Shown here piece after piece: positions 42,160 through 50,712 of a stretch of DNA of 64,000 nucleotides (position 1 is its first letter; each line of letters opens with the position of its first letter). The notes beneath the pieces were generated by a model. The model was not told the origin of the DNA. It did no database searches and was given only the letters and a program-made list of their open reading frames with translations. Both the position numbers and the translations under genes were made by a program. The stretch is from positions 1 through 64,000 of the forward strand of contig NZ_BAABFA010000007.1 of the NCBI RefSeq assembly GCF_039540515.1. Direction: 5' to 3'. This stretch comes from Nemorincola caseinilytica (GTDB lineage: Bacteria; Bacteroidota; Bacteroidia; Chitinophagales; Chitinophagaceae).

Positions 42160-42738
42160 ATGGCCATACTCCGATTCAGGGTCTATTGGGAAGAAGACGA
42201 CCAGACCTACCGCGATATAGAGCTGCAGGTGGGGCAGACCTTTATGGATCTGCACCAGTGCATAGTAAAAGCCTTCGAGTTCGACGGTAAGCATAGTGCG
42301 TCCTTCTTCGAGAGCAATGACAAATGGGAGCGCAGTGGCAGAGAGTTCAATTCGGAGGTGCTGGCGAACAAAAAAGATGCCCCGGCGCTTTCTATGACAA
42401 AAACACCTGTATCGGCATTGATATCCGTCCCCGATCAGAAGTTCATATACGTTTACGACCCCGCCAAAAAGTGGAGCTTCCTGGTAGAGCTGATAGGTGT
42501 GAGCAAGGAAGAGACCTTCCGCAGGGTATATCCCTTTGTGCTGCGCAAAGAGGGCCTCGCACCCGCCCAATACGGAATAAAGGGCGTGAGTGTAGATAAA
42601 ATAATGGAGATAGAGGAAAAGTACGACCTGGGCGCCGACGAGATGGCCGAGGGCTTTGGCAATGAGGGAGAGGGTGAAGGAGAGAGCAGCAGCGAAGGCG
42701 GCGAAAGCTATACTGAGGACACAGGCAGCGACTACTAG
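42160..42738 (+). CDS. Plasmid pRiA4b ORF-3-like (PRiA4_ORF3) family protein
   Basis: The start chosen is the ATG at 42160, giving MAILRFRVYWEEDDQTYRDIEL. The 192-residue protein carries the pRiA4b ORF-3 fold (about 1-125): YRDIELQVGQTFMDLHQCIV, KAFEFDGKHSASFF and FIYVYDPAKKWSFLVELIGV. The acidic C-terminus is rich in Glu, Gly and Ser (about 165-192). Members are often annotated as IS1096 passenger-like proteins, but no transposase or inverted repeat flanks this gene, so it is chromosomal housekeeping DNA. Its function is unknown. The miaA gene overlaps or closely follows its 3' end. Confidence 0.82.
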   Translation: MAILRFRVYWEEDDQTYRDIELQVGQTFMDLHQCIVKAFEFDGKHSASFFESNDKWERSGREFNSEVLANKKDAPALSMTKTPVSALISVPDQKFIYVYDPAKKWSFLVELIGVSKEETFRRVYPFVLRKEGLAPAQYGIKGVSVDKIMEIEEKYDLGADEMAEGFGNEGEGEGESSSEGGESYTEDTGSDY

Positions 42739-42757
42739 GTCTCATATCCCCCATCTT

Positions 42758-43669
42758 TTGACCACAGCCAGCAAGATATTGTATGTGATAGCCGGACCTA
42801 CGGCAAGTGGCAAGACGGCCGCTGCCATAGCGCTGGCACAGCGGCTGGACACCTGCATCATATCGGCCGACAGCAGGCAGTGCTACCGGGAAATGACCAT
42901 AGGTACTGCCAAGCCCACCGCCAACGAGCTGGCAGCAGTAAAGCACTATTTCATAGACGAATTTCCTGTGACACAGGAATTGACCGCCGCCGACTTCGAG
43001 CGGCTGGCGCTGGGGTATCTCAACGAGATATTCGCCACGCGCCATACGGCAGTGCTATGTGGCGGCACAGGCCTGTATATAAAAGCCCTATGCGAAGGGC
43101 TGGATGCCATGCCAGCTACAGACCCTGACATAGCGCTGCGTACAGAGGCCGAGTATAAGGAGAATGGCATAGAGTGGCTGCAACAGGCCGTAGAGACAGA
43201 AGACCCGGAATTCTACGAGACGGCAGAGGTACAGAACCCCGCGCGCCTGCTGCGTGCACTATCGTTCATACGCAGTACCGGTAAGAGTATAGTGCATTAT
43301 CGCTCTCATACGCCTAAGGAAAGGCCTTTTCGCATTATAAAAATAGGGTTGGAATTGCCTAGAGAGGTGCTCTATGACCGCATCAACAGACGGGTAGCTA
43401 TGATGATGACCGAGGGCCTGGAAAGCGAAGTACGAGGATTGATACCATACAAGCACTTAAAGAACCTGCAGACAGTGGGCTATGCCGAACTGTTCGAACA
43501 TTTTGAAGGGAAATGTACACTGGCTGAGGCCGTGGACAAGATAAAACAGCATACGCGCAACTATGCCAAAAGGCAGATGACGTGGTTTCGGAAGGATGCG
43601 GAGATGACTTGGCTGCGGGCAGATGATGAGCAACTGGTAACGAAGATATTGGCCATCAGTACAGCTTAG
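42758..43669 (+). CDS. miaA: tRNA dimethylallyltransferase
   Basis: MiaA adds a dimethylallyl group to A37 of tRNAs reading UNN codons. The P-loop AGPTASGKT is close to the N-terminus, and ISADSRQCYREM follows with the catalytic aspartate. GGTGLYIKAL and the ending NYAKRQMTWFRKD are conserved. No ATG lies near the family start; the frame runs back to 42656 inside the previous gene. I chose the TTG at 42758 (about 304 residues), which puts the P-loop at residue 11 as in homologues. The 3' end overlaps the convergent TlpA-like gene by 14 bases. miaE lies in the same window. Confidence 0.93.
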   Translation: MTTASKILYVIAGPTASGKTAAAIALAQRLDTCIISADSRQCYREMTIGTAKPTANELAAVKHYFIDEFPVTQELTAADFERLALGYLNEIFATRHTAVLCGGTGLYIKALCEGLDAMPATDPDIALRTEAEYKENGIEWLQQAVETEDPEFYETAEVQNPARLLRALSFIRSTGKSIVHYRSHTPKERPFRIIKIGLELPREVLYDRINRRVAMMMTEGLESEVRGLIPYKHLKNLQTVGYAELFEHFEGKCTLAEAVDKIKQHTRNYAKRQMTWFRKDAEMTWLRADDEQLVTKILAISTA

Positions 43670-45092
43670 AGATAGCTACCAGCAGCTCTGTGGACCGCTG
43701 TGGCGATGGTGGCTGGGTGACCGCGAAATTCCCGTTCCTGTCCACTAGGAAATAGGCGGGTAGAGCGCGTACACCATAGCTCTGTGCAGCAGGGGCATAC
43801 CAGCCGCCGGTAGTATAGGTGAAGTTGCCGGTAAGACCCATTTGCTGTTGCAGGAGTTTAGCCGTAGCGGTGTCCTCGTCTATAGATACGGTCACGAATT
43901 CTACTGGCTTATTGGCGAACATGTCCTTCACCTTGCGCTCCATCATGCGCAGCTCGCCAACGCATTGCTTGCACCAGGTGGTCCAGAAGGATATATACAC
44001 TACTTTTCCTTTCAGGTCAGATAGCCGTACTTGTTTGCCATCGGCCATGGTCACATTCATGTCCGGCGCGGGTTGGCCGGCCTGCAGGCGTTCGGCCATG
44101 TCCATCTCTTTTTGCAGGGCAGGCAGGTACTGGCTTGCCGGCCAGCGTTTGCGAAAGGCCGCGAACACAGCCCTCGACCGCTCTATATACTGTACCCGCG
44201 CACGCGCATACAGGCTTTGTGCTATGAAATACTCGCCGCTACCGGTGGGCAGCAGCTTATAAGCCAGTTTATCTACACTGTCCAGCAGCTTGCGGGCATT
44301 GGCGCTATCGGTAACGGGTACAGCATAGCCCGCCCCACGCAGCCTTGTCTCAAAAAGACCGGACAGGTAGAGGAGGTAGGGTGGCACCTGAAGGTATTCA
44401 TCATCAAAAGCATCAGGCAGGCCTTTCAGTACCGCATAGTTAGCCTCGGGAATGGTATCGGTATAGCGCCTTATGCGCTGCATCTCGTGCATCTGCGGAT
44501 ACTGCTCTATGAAGAAGTAGTTGTAATAGGTAAAGCTGGCATCCCATATCCTGCGGAACCGTGCAGGTAATTTATCCCCGTGCCTGGTGGTAAACGCCAG
44601 CTCTTCCTTCTTCTCGTTCTCCAGACCTTTTAGATAGTCCTCGGGCGTTTCGGCAATGTGGTTGCGTATGCGCATGGTATACTGGTTCACCCGGCCACGT
44701 TCCAGTGTGTGCTGCGCCACAAAATTCTGTATGTCGCTGCCACTGCCTGTGTAGCTGATGCTGCTGTCGAACCGGCGGGCATCGGCTATCACCTTCAGGC
44801 TGTCGCCATTGGTGAGCATCAGCTCGGCAAGATGGTTGCCATGGCGTAGCTCTACCATGGTGTACACATCTGCCGGTACAGGAAAGGAGACCGAAAAATT
44901 ACCGTTCCTATCCAGCGGGGCATAGAACTCCTTGGGGTAGTATGCCAGCCTGTCGGTATTGTAGGTTATCCGTACACTGTCAGATGTGCGGTTGGTAATA
45001 TGGCCTCGCAGCACTACATCCTGGGCATATATGCTGCATGAGCAAGCCAGCAGTAGCAGCAGGCAGCAATATATGCGGCGGCCGATGTTCAT
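43656..45092 (-). CDS. TlpA-like thiol-disulfide oxidoreductase with DUF4369-type N-terminus
   Basis: The ATG at 45092 gives MNIGRRIYCCLLLLLACSCS, a better signal-peptide start than the frame from 45113. The 478-residue exported protein has a beta-rich N-terminal domain of DUF4369 type (VVLRGHITNRTSDSV), a helical middle and a C-terminal thioredoxin fold. The active site is WCKQC in SFWTTWCKQCVGEL. This layout is typical of Bacteroidota periplasmic reductants that keep cysteines reduced for cytochrome or outer-membrane assembly. It is convergent with miaA. The specific partner is unknown. Confidence 0.85.
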   Translation of the reverse strand: MNIGRRIYCCLLLLLACSCSIYAQDVVLRGHITNRTSDSVRITYNTDRLAYYPKEFYAPLDRNGNFSVSFPVPADVYTMVELRHGNHLAELMLTNGDSLKVIADARRFDSSISYTGSGSDIQNFVAQHTLERGRVNQYTMRIRNHIAETPEDYLKGLENEKKEELAFTTRHGDKLPARFRRIWDASFTYYNYFFIEQYPQMHEMQRIRRYTDTIPEANYAVLKGLPDAFDDEYLQVPPYLLYLSGLFETRLRGAGYAVPVTDSANARKLLDSVDKLAYKLLPTGSGEYFIAQSLYARARVQYIERSRAVFAAFRKRWPASQYLPALQKEMDMAERLQAGQPAPDMNVTMADGKQVRLSDLKGKVVYISFWTTWCKQCVGELRMMERKVKDMFANKPVEFVTVSIDEDTATAKLLQQQMGLTGNFTYTTGGWYAPAAQSYGVRALPAYFLVDRNGNFAVTQPPSPQRSTELLVAISKLY

Positions 45093-45125
45093 AGCAGCTA
45101 AGGACGTTCTCATAAGGTAATGCGG

Positions 45126-46154
45126 CTATGCCTCTACCAGTGCAGGCAACGGGCGTGGCGCATATTGTTTCACAGCACGGGCTATGGCGGCTATGTGTGG
45201 TGGTGTGGTGCCGCAGCAACCACCCAGCATGTTCACCCAGCCCTCTTTGGCCCATTCGGCCACTATAGATGCAGTGACCTCGGGCGTTTCGTCGTACTCG
45301 CCCATGGCATTGGGCAGGCCCGCATTGGGGTAGGCCGATACATAGCAGGGGGCTATAGCAGCCAGTTCCTCTATATGCGGGCGCATCTCTGATGCACCCA
45401 GCGCACAGTTGAGACCTATGCTGATGGGGTTGGCATGCATCACTGATATACAGAAGGCTTCCAGCGTTTGCCCGCTGAGGGTACGGCCCGATGCATCGGT
45501 GATGGTGCCCGATATCATTACAGGCAGTTTCTCCATCCTTGTATCGCGGAAGAACTTGTTCACCGCATAAATGGCCGCCTTAGCATTCAGTGTATCGAAT
45601 ATTGTCTCTATGAGCAATATCTGCGCACCACCTTCCACAAGACCTTTTATCTGCTCGTAGTAGGCATCGGCCACCTCATCGAAGGTAATGGCACGATAGC
45701 CGGGGTCGTTCACATTGGGAGAGAGCGAAAGTGTTTTGTTCATAGGGCCTACTGCACCGGCCACGAAATGTTCGTCGGGGTTCGCTCCGGTCTCAGCGCA
45801 GAACTCGGTTATGGCCTCTTTTGCCAGGCGGGCAGCGGCCACATTTATCTCGTAAGAAAGCGCCTGCATCTCATAGTCGGCCATAGACACGCGCTGGGCG
45901 TTGAAGGTATTGGTCTCTATGATGTTGGCGCCTGCGGCGAGGTACTCTTTGTGTATGGCCTTTATAATATCGGGCTGGGTGATGCACAAAAGGTCGTTGT
46001 TGCCTTTTATGTCCATATGCCAGTTTTTGAAGCGGTCGCCCCTATAGTCGGCCTCCTGCAGCTTGTAGCGCTGTATCATGGTACCCATGGCGCCATCTAT
46101 TATCAGTATGCGCTGTTCTAAAAGGTTGCGAAGCCTGCTGTCTATATTATTCAT
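45126..46154 (-). CDS. Homocysteine methyltransferase, single-domain MetH
   Basis: A 342-residue protein equal to the N-terminal homocysteine-binding module of cobalamin-dependent methionine synthase: LEQRILIIDGAMGTMIQRY, ETNTFNAQRVSMADYEM, then zinc ligands in LNCALGASEM and LGGCCGTTP. The folate, cobalamin and reactivation domains are absent and no partner gene is adjacent. The ending LPALVEA is a natural C-terminus rather than a broken one. In Bacteroidota a split MetH occurs, with the other domains encoded elsewhere. A stand-alone S-methylmethionine-type enzyme is possible but less likely given the MetH-type sequence. Confidence 0.88.
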   Translation of the reverse strand: MNNIDSRLRNLLEQRILIIDGAMGTMIQRYKLQEADYRGDRFKNWHMDIKGNNDLLCITQPDIIKAIHKEYLAAGANIIETNTFNAQRVSMADYEMQALSYEINVAAARLAKEAITEFCAETGANPDEHFVAGAVGPMNKTLSLSPNVNDPGYRAITFDEVADAYYEQIKGLVEGGAQILLIETIFDTLNAKAAIYAVNKFFRDTRMEKLPVMISGTITDASGRTLSGQTLEAFCISVMHANPISIGLNCALGASEMRPHIEELAAIAPCYVSAYPNAGLPNAMGEYDETPEVTASIVAEWAKEGWVNMLGGCCGTTPPHIAAIARAVKQYAPRPLPALVEA

Positions 46155-46164
46155 ATGTCAAAGG

Positions 46165-46303
46165 TAGGTAATTCGGCAATTTGACAATTCGGCAATTCGA
46201 TAATGCCGGGAATGTGAAGGAATACGATAACGCGGGTGGGTCGTGTCCATCTCATTTTTCACATTGTCGCATTTCTTCGCATTATCGCATTCACATTATC
46301 GCA
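46165..46303. repeat. Dispersed degenerate intergenic repeat region
   Basis: Between metH and the GGGP synthase gene lies a run of short related units (AATTCGGCAATT three times, GATAATGCCGGGAATG, GCATTATCGCATT twice). On the minus strand it reads AATGCGATAATGTGA, the same unit as at 13866-13915. No gene is seen here. Confidence 0.6.
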
Positions 46304-47041
46304 TTAAACGGCAGCTTTGGCGGCCTGTGCCATATCGCGGATGAGGAGGGGGTCGCGCTCTATGGCGTTGCCCACTACTACGAGGTCGGCACCGGCAGCA
46401 CTGGCGGCATATACCTTATCGGGGTCAGATAGGCCACCGCCTACTATGAGGGGTATGGCTATATTGCTGCTCACCTTGCGTATCATGGCCTCGGGCACGG
46501 GACGGCGTGCGCCGCTGCCGGCATCGAGGTATATGAGGTGCTTGCCCTGCAGCTCGCCGGCCCATGCGGTGCAGAGGGCTATATCGGGCTTGTCGGCGGG
46601 TATGGGGGTGGTATTGCTCATGTAGGAGACGGTGGTGGGTGTGCCGCCATCTACTATTATATACCCGGTAGAGAGGACCTCGAGCCCGCTGGCCTTCACC
46701 TGTGGGGCAGATGCTACATGCTGGCCAATGAGCAACTCGGGGTTGCGGCCCGATATAAGGGACAGGTACAACAGTGCATCGGCATAGGGGGTCACCTGTG
46801 CGGGACTGCCGGGGAAGAGCACCACCGGAATATCGCTCTCGGCCTTGAAGCGCTGTATGCACAGCTCCATCTGGTGTACCATAAGCAGGCTGCCGCCCAT
46901 AAGCAGCAGGTCTACCCCGGCATCGTTGCAGAGGCGGGCCATATGCTGCATATCGGCAGGGGCTATCTTATCGGGATCGGCGAGAACGGCGAACCCGCCT
47001 TTCTTCTGTGTCTTGAATGCCTGAAGCTGTGTGAGTACCAT
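46304..47041 (-). CDS. Geranylgeranylglyceryl phosphate synthase family protein
   Basis: A 245-residue TIM-barrel prenyltransferase that joins a polyprenyl diphosphate to sn-glycerol-1-phosphate, the first step of archaeal-type ether lipids. Family motifs: GGFAVLADPDK, LLMGGSLLM, IPVVLFPGSPAQV, LIYLDAGSGA, IPLIVGGGLSDP and VVVGNAIE, where the phosphate-binding loops close the barrel. Bacteroidota enzymes of this family have been shown to make geranylgeranylglyceryl phosphate, so the activity is plausible. The polyprenyl chain length and the later steps are unknown. The gene is monocistronic. Confidence 0.9.
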   Translation of the reverse strand: MVLTQLQAFKTQKKGGFAVLADPDKIAPADMQHMARLCNDAGVDLLLMGGSLLMVHQMELCIQRFKAESDIPVVLFPGSPAQVTPYADALLYLSLISGRNPELLIGQHVASAPQVKASGLEVLSTGYIIVDGGTPTTVSYMSNTTPIPADKPDIALCTAWAGELQGKHLIYLDAGSGARRPVPEAMIRKVSSNIAIPLIVGGGLSDPDKVYAASAAGADLVVVGNAIERDPLLIRDMAQAAKAAV

Positions 47042-47137
47042 AATAGCAGCTACAAATATACCGGATCCTTAGTGGGTATGAACAAGGTGCTAAAGATGAA
47101 CGGCGACTCCCTGCTCGTGCTCAAATAAGCGCGTGTA

Positions 47138-48046
47138 TCACAACTGCGTAAGCATTTCGTTCCAGTTGCACTCTGCGGGGGCCCAGTGTTTTTTCAGGAG
47201 CTTGTCGGTGATGTCCATGTTGGCGAGGAAATTGACCTTTTCCTGCATCAGTACATGCATCTGTATCATCTGGCTATAATGCACCAGGTCTTCCCAGCTT
47301 CTGTTCCTGAACTGCTGGATAAAGGATGCCAGCAGGGGGCGTACTTCTTTGAGGTTCCAGTAGTGCAATATATAGGGCGCGGCGGCCTTTATGGCACCTT
47401 CCTGCCTGAAGAAGACCGAGAAGGCGAACTGCTCTATGATGTGCTTGGGGAACTTGGCATACTCGGTATCGGTGAAAGTGAGCACATCATCGAGCAGGTA
47501 GCGGTGGCCGGTATAGAAGCCCAGCACGCCTGCATTCCACATGGCGAGGTCCCAGAGGGAGCGGCCATGTACCTGCATGGGCGTATTGTCGCGCAGGTGG
47601 GTATCGAGCTTGGCAAAGATGTGATTGCTGCGGGTACTGACCACTGCCTCCATAACGTGCATGTAGAGCCTGCCTTGCGCTATGTCGGCCAGCATGGGCT
47701 CTATGGGCCGGGTGAAGACCACATCGGTATCGATATAGAGTACGTTGCCTATGTGCTCTTTAGTGAGGTCTTTCAGTACCTCTATCTTCACCCGGTGTAC
47801 GAAATCTATAGCGCCGCGCCAGCGTTTTATATCGGCCTCGCTGATGGTGCGGAAATGTATATCGAGCCCAGGATTGTGGAACTGCGCGAACCATGAGGGG
47901 TTGTCGGTATAGATCCACACCTGGGTATTGGCCGGGCCGCGACCGCCGTACTGCCGCGAAAGGGACAGCAGCGCAAAGGCACATTCGTAAAAGATGCCCT
48001 CGTGGCCGTAGCACTGAAGCACTATATAGTTCGTCTGCTGATCCAT
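47138..48046 (-). CDS. Glycosyltransferase-like protein (GT8-type DxD)
   Basis: The ATG at 48046 gives MDQQTNYIVLQCYGHEGIFY; the longer frame from 48160 runs into hutH and is not credible. The 302-residue cytoplasmic protein has a GT-A style fold: opening VLQCYGHEGIFYECAFALLSLS, VWIYTDNPSWF, and the metal-binding DxD in GNVLYIDTDVVFTRP. Later AMWNAGVLGFYTG and HYWNLKE fit a nucleotide-sugar enzyme of the GT8-like group. No signal peptide or membrane segment is present. The acceptor is unknown. It follows hutH on the same strand with a 40-base gap, but no pathway link is evident. Confidence 0.72.
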   Translation of the reverse strand: MDQQTNYIVLQCYGHEGIFYECAFALLSLSRQYGGRGPANTQVWIYTDNPSWFAQFHNPGLDIHFRTISEADIKRWRGAIDFVHRVKIEVLKDLTKEHIGNVLYIDTDVVFTRPIEPMLADIAQGRLYMHVMEAVVSTRSNHIFAKLDTHLRDNTPMQVHGRSLWDLAMWNAGVLGFYTGHRYLLDDVLTFTDTEYAKFPKHIIEQFAFSVFFRQEGAIKAAAPYILHYWNLKEVRPLLASFIQQFRNRSWEDLVHYSQMIQMHVLMQEKVNFLANMDITDKLLKKHWAPAECNWNEMLTQL

Positions 48047-48086
48047 GGTCTCTTTAGCCGGGGTGTGGTGTGTGCTTACAAAAATA

Positions 48087-49565
48087 TCATAGTCCGGCCA
48101 ATTGTGCGGGATGGTTATCGAGATAGCGCTCTGCGGCGGTGAGGCGGTAGTGCAGCACATCGTCGGTAGGCATGAAGGGGGCTACCTGGCGCAGGCCATC
48201 GTATATCTTCTCCAGCGCTGGCGATGATCGGTGCGGGCGGCGCAGGTCCAGCGCCTGTGCGGCCGTGAGCAACTCTATGGCCAGTACGCGCTGCACATTC
48301 ATGATGACCTTGCGCAGCTTTACGGCGGCATTGGCGCCCATGCTCACATGGTCTTCCTGCCCATTGCTGCTCACAATGCTATCGGCAGATGCGGGGGTAC
48401 AGTATTGCTTGTTCTGGCTCACGATGGCCGCCGCCGTGTACTGGGCTATCATGAAACCGCTGTTGAGACCGGCATTAGGCGTGAGGAAGGGAGGCAGGCC
48501 ACGCTGGCCACTTACCAGCAGGTAGGTGCGGCGCTCCGATATATTGGCCAGTTCGGACATGGCTATGGCCAGGAAATCGGCATGAAGCGCGAGGGGCTGA
48601 CCATGGAAGTTACCACCGCTCATGATAGCTTCCTCGTCGTGGAAGACGATGGGGTTATCGGTAACGGAGTTCATCTCTGTTTCGGCCACACGCAGCACGG
48701 TATCTATCACATCGCGCGTGGCGCCATGTACCTGCGGTATGCAGCGAAAGGAGTAGGGATCTTGTACCTGCTCTTTGTGCAATTGTTGTATGGGGCTGCC
48801 ATCCAGCCAGCGCAGCATATTGGCGGCGGCGGCTATCTGCCCTTTATGGGGGCGTATGCGGTGCAGCGGGTGACGGAAGGGCTCATTCTTGGCCATAAAG
48901 GCATCAGCAGAGAGGGCGCCTATGGCATCGGCCCACTCCGAGAGGCGCTGTGCTGCCATGAGCGACCATGAGAGGTAGGAGTTCATGAACTGGGTGCCAT
49001 TGAGCAGGGCCAGGCCTTCCTTCGCAGCAAGGGCCATGGGCTGCAGACCGGCGCGCTGCAGGGCCTGTGCCGATGGCATGCGCTCGCCTTTATAGTATAC
49101 CTCGCCCTTGCCAAAGAGGGGCAGGCAGAGGTGGGCCAGCGGCGCCAGGTCGCCGCTGGCGCCGAGGGAACCAAGCTCGTATACCACGGGTGTGATGTCG
49201 TGGTTGTAAAGGTCGGCAAGGCGCTGCACTATGCCGGTACGCACACCGCTATAGCCCTGGCCCAGGCCATGGACCTTCAGCAGCAGCATGAGGCGTACTA
49301 TATCCTGCGGCACTTCGTCGCCCATGCCGCAGGCGTGGGAGCATACCAGGTTCTCCTGCAGTTGTGCCAGTTCGTCATCGGCAATGCGCACATTGCAGAG
49401 AGAGCCGAAACCTGTATTGATGCCGTAGTAGGTGCCGCCACCTTTTATCATATCCTCCAGGTAGGCGCGGTTGTGGGCTATGCGGCCATTGGCGGCAGGA
49501 GAAATGTCTATTTTGTCATAGCCGGCAGTGAGCTGGGCTATGGAGAGATGCTCTGGTAATTGCAT
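48087..49565 (-). CDS. hutH: Histidine ammonia-lyase
   Basis: HutH deaminates histidine to urocanate, the first step of histidine degradation. The start is the ATG at 49565 (MQLPEHLSIAQL); a TTG two codons earlier is possible. 492 residues. The MIO prosthetic-group triad is in GASGDLAPLAH. GGGTYYGINTGFG is the conserved N-terminal loop and QDPYSFRCIPQVHGA the later active-site segment. SNGQEDHVSMGAN is the family's C-terminal motif. Phenylalanine/tyrosine lyases share the fold, but the SNGQEDHVSMG signature and histidine-type loop fit HutH. No other hut genes are adjacent. Confidence 0.95.
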   Translation of the reverse strand: MQLPEHLSIAQLTAGYDKIDISPAANGRIAHNRAYLEDMIKGGGTYYGINTGFGSLCNVRIADDELAQLQENLVCSHACGMGDEVPQDIVRLMLLLKVHGLGQGYSGVRTGIVQRLADLYNHDITPVVYELGSLGASGDLAPLAHLCLPLFGKGEVYYKGERMPSAQALQRAGLQPMALAAKEGLALLNGTQFMNSYLSWSLMAAQRLSEWADAIGALSADAFMAKNEPFRHPLHRIRPHKGQIAAAANMLRWLDGSPIQQLHKEQVQDPYSFRCIPQVHGATRDVIDTVLRVAETEMNSVTDNPIVFHDEEAIMSGGNFHGQPLALHADFLAIAMSELANISERRTYLLVSGQRGLPPFLTPNAGLNSGFMIAQYTAAAIVSQNKQYCTPASADSIVSSNGQEDHVSMGANAAVKLRKVIMNVQRVLAIELLTAAQALDLRRPHRSSPALEKIYDGLRQVAPFMPTDDVLHYRLTAAERYLDNHPAQLAGL

Positions 49566-49579
49566 GCGCAAATGTAAAA

Positions 49580-49772
49580 GGAATTAGGGATCGGGAATTG
49601 GGTATTAGGTATTAGGAATTGGGGATCTGGAATTTGGGCTTTGGAATTTGGTATTTTGAATTATGAAATTTGGGATCTGGAATTTGGAACTTGGAATTTT
49701 TGGAATTTGGGCTCTGGAATTTGGAACTTGGAATTTTTGGAATTTAGACTCTGGAATTTGGCATTTTGAATG
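49580..49772. repeat. Degenerate GGAATTTGG tandem repeat
   Basis: About 190 bases upstream of the phosphatase gene are built from variants of GGAATTTGG/GGAATTTTTGG/GGGATCTGG. They are non-coding on both strands. The repeat starts about 15 bases from the hutH start on one side and ends about 35 bases before the CpsB-like start on the other. It may act as a spacer or a recombination-prone repeat. Confidence 0.8.
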
Positions 49773-49808
49773 ATGCAACGGGCGGATCTTTTTTCATACC
49801 TTGCCATT

Positions 49809-50585
49809 ATGTTTTTGTCGCGACTTTTTGGGAAGAAGAAAAAAGAGGGCTCGGAATATGACGACATGCCCGTGCCGGAAAAAGCGGACTGGAGCTTTCT
49901 GCGGGCAGATATGCATTCGCATTTCCTGCCGGGGATAGATGATGGTGCGAAGTCGCCGGAAGATACTGCGGTGCTGCTAAAGGGGATGGCCGATATGGGG
50001 TATACCCACATCATCACCACCCCGCATGTGATGATAGACCACCACCCCAATACCACGCATACCATACTGAGCGCACTGCAGGTGGCGCAGCAGGTGATAA
50101 AGGAGCATAATATAAATATAACCCTGAGGGCCGCAGCAGAGTACTATATGGACGACCACTTCGACCGGCTGCTGGAAACGGAGAAACTGCTGCCGATACA
50201 CAAGAACGAGGTGCTGGTGGAATTTTCCATGATGTTCGAGCCGCCGCAACTGGCGAATACGCTGTTCAACATGCAGGCATCGGGGTATAAACCCATAATA
50301 GCGCATCCCGAAAGATATACCTTCTTTCACCGCACGCCCGACAAGTACCACGAGCTGAAGGACAGGGGCTGCCTGCTGCAGATGAACCTGCTGTCGCTGA
50401 CGGGCTACTACGGCCAGCATGTAAAGGCTGCGGCAGAGCGCATGCTTGCCGACAAGCTGTATGACTACTGCGGCAGCGATGCCCACCACGAGCGGCATGT
50501 GGCCGCCCTGAACGCCCTGGCCCGCAGCACCGACCACTATAAGGTGGCCAATTACCCCTTTAGGAATGCCGGGCTGGCGGTGTAG
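49809..50585 (+). CDS. CpsB/CapC (YwqE-like) protein-tyrosine phosphatase
   Basis: The ATG at 49809 gives MFLSRLFGKKKKEGSEYDD; the frame from 49770 adds repeat-derived residues. A PHP-superfamily phosphatase of 258 residues. DMHSHFLPGIDDGAK carries the metal-binding HxH-type motif; further histidines are in TTPHVM, AHPERY and GSDAHHERH. The family dephosphorylates the Tyr-rich tail of Wzc/BY-kinases. The cognate kinase at 52943-55465 has an extreme Gly-Tyr tail, so a working kinase/phosphatase pair is expected here. It opens the polysaccharide gene cluster, followed by the UDP-sugar dehydrogenase gene 127 bases on. Confidence 0.9.
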   Translation: MFLSRLFGKKKKEGSEYDDMPVPEKADWSFLRADMHSHFLPGIDDGAKSPEDTAVLLKGMADMGYTHIITTPHVMIDHHPNTTHTILSALQVAQQVIKEHNINITLRAAAEYYMDDHFDRLLETEKLLPIHKNEVLVEFSMMFEPPQLANTLFNMQASGYKPIIAHPERYTFFHRTPDKYHELKDRGCLLQMNLLSLTGYYGQHVKAAAERMLADKLYDYCGSDAHHERHVAALNALARSTDHYKVANYPFRNAGLAV

Positions 50586-50712
50586 GCGCCCAATGTGGCC
50601 GCAAGGTTATTATTTCATCAAGTTAGTGGTCGCTTCCTTTATAATAGAGGAAAGTATATTTTTGCCAGATCTTTAAGCGCGCCATTCAGGTGCGCTGTAC
50701 AAAAGCTGTTGA

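Noticed and set aside
42160..42738. Transposon passenger gene
   Set aside because: The pRiA4b ORF-3-like protein is often named after an IS element, but there is no transposase or terminal inverted repeat around it.
45126..46154. Broken metH pseudogene
   Set aside because: The module has both zinc motifs and a natural C-terminus, and split MetH genes are known in this phylum.
47078..47128. 16-codon frame MNKVLKMNGDSLLVLK
   Set aside because: Too short to support, no promoter or conservation evidence, and it overlaps only a spacer between two minus-strand genes.
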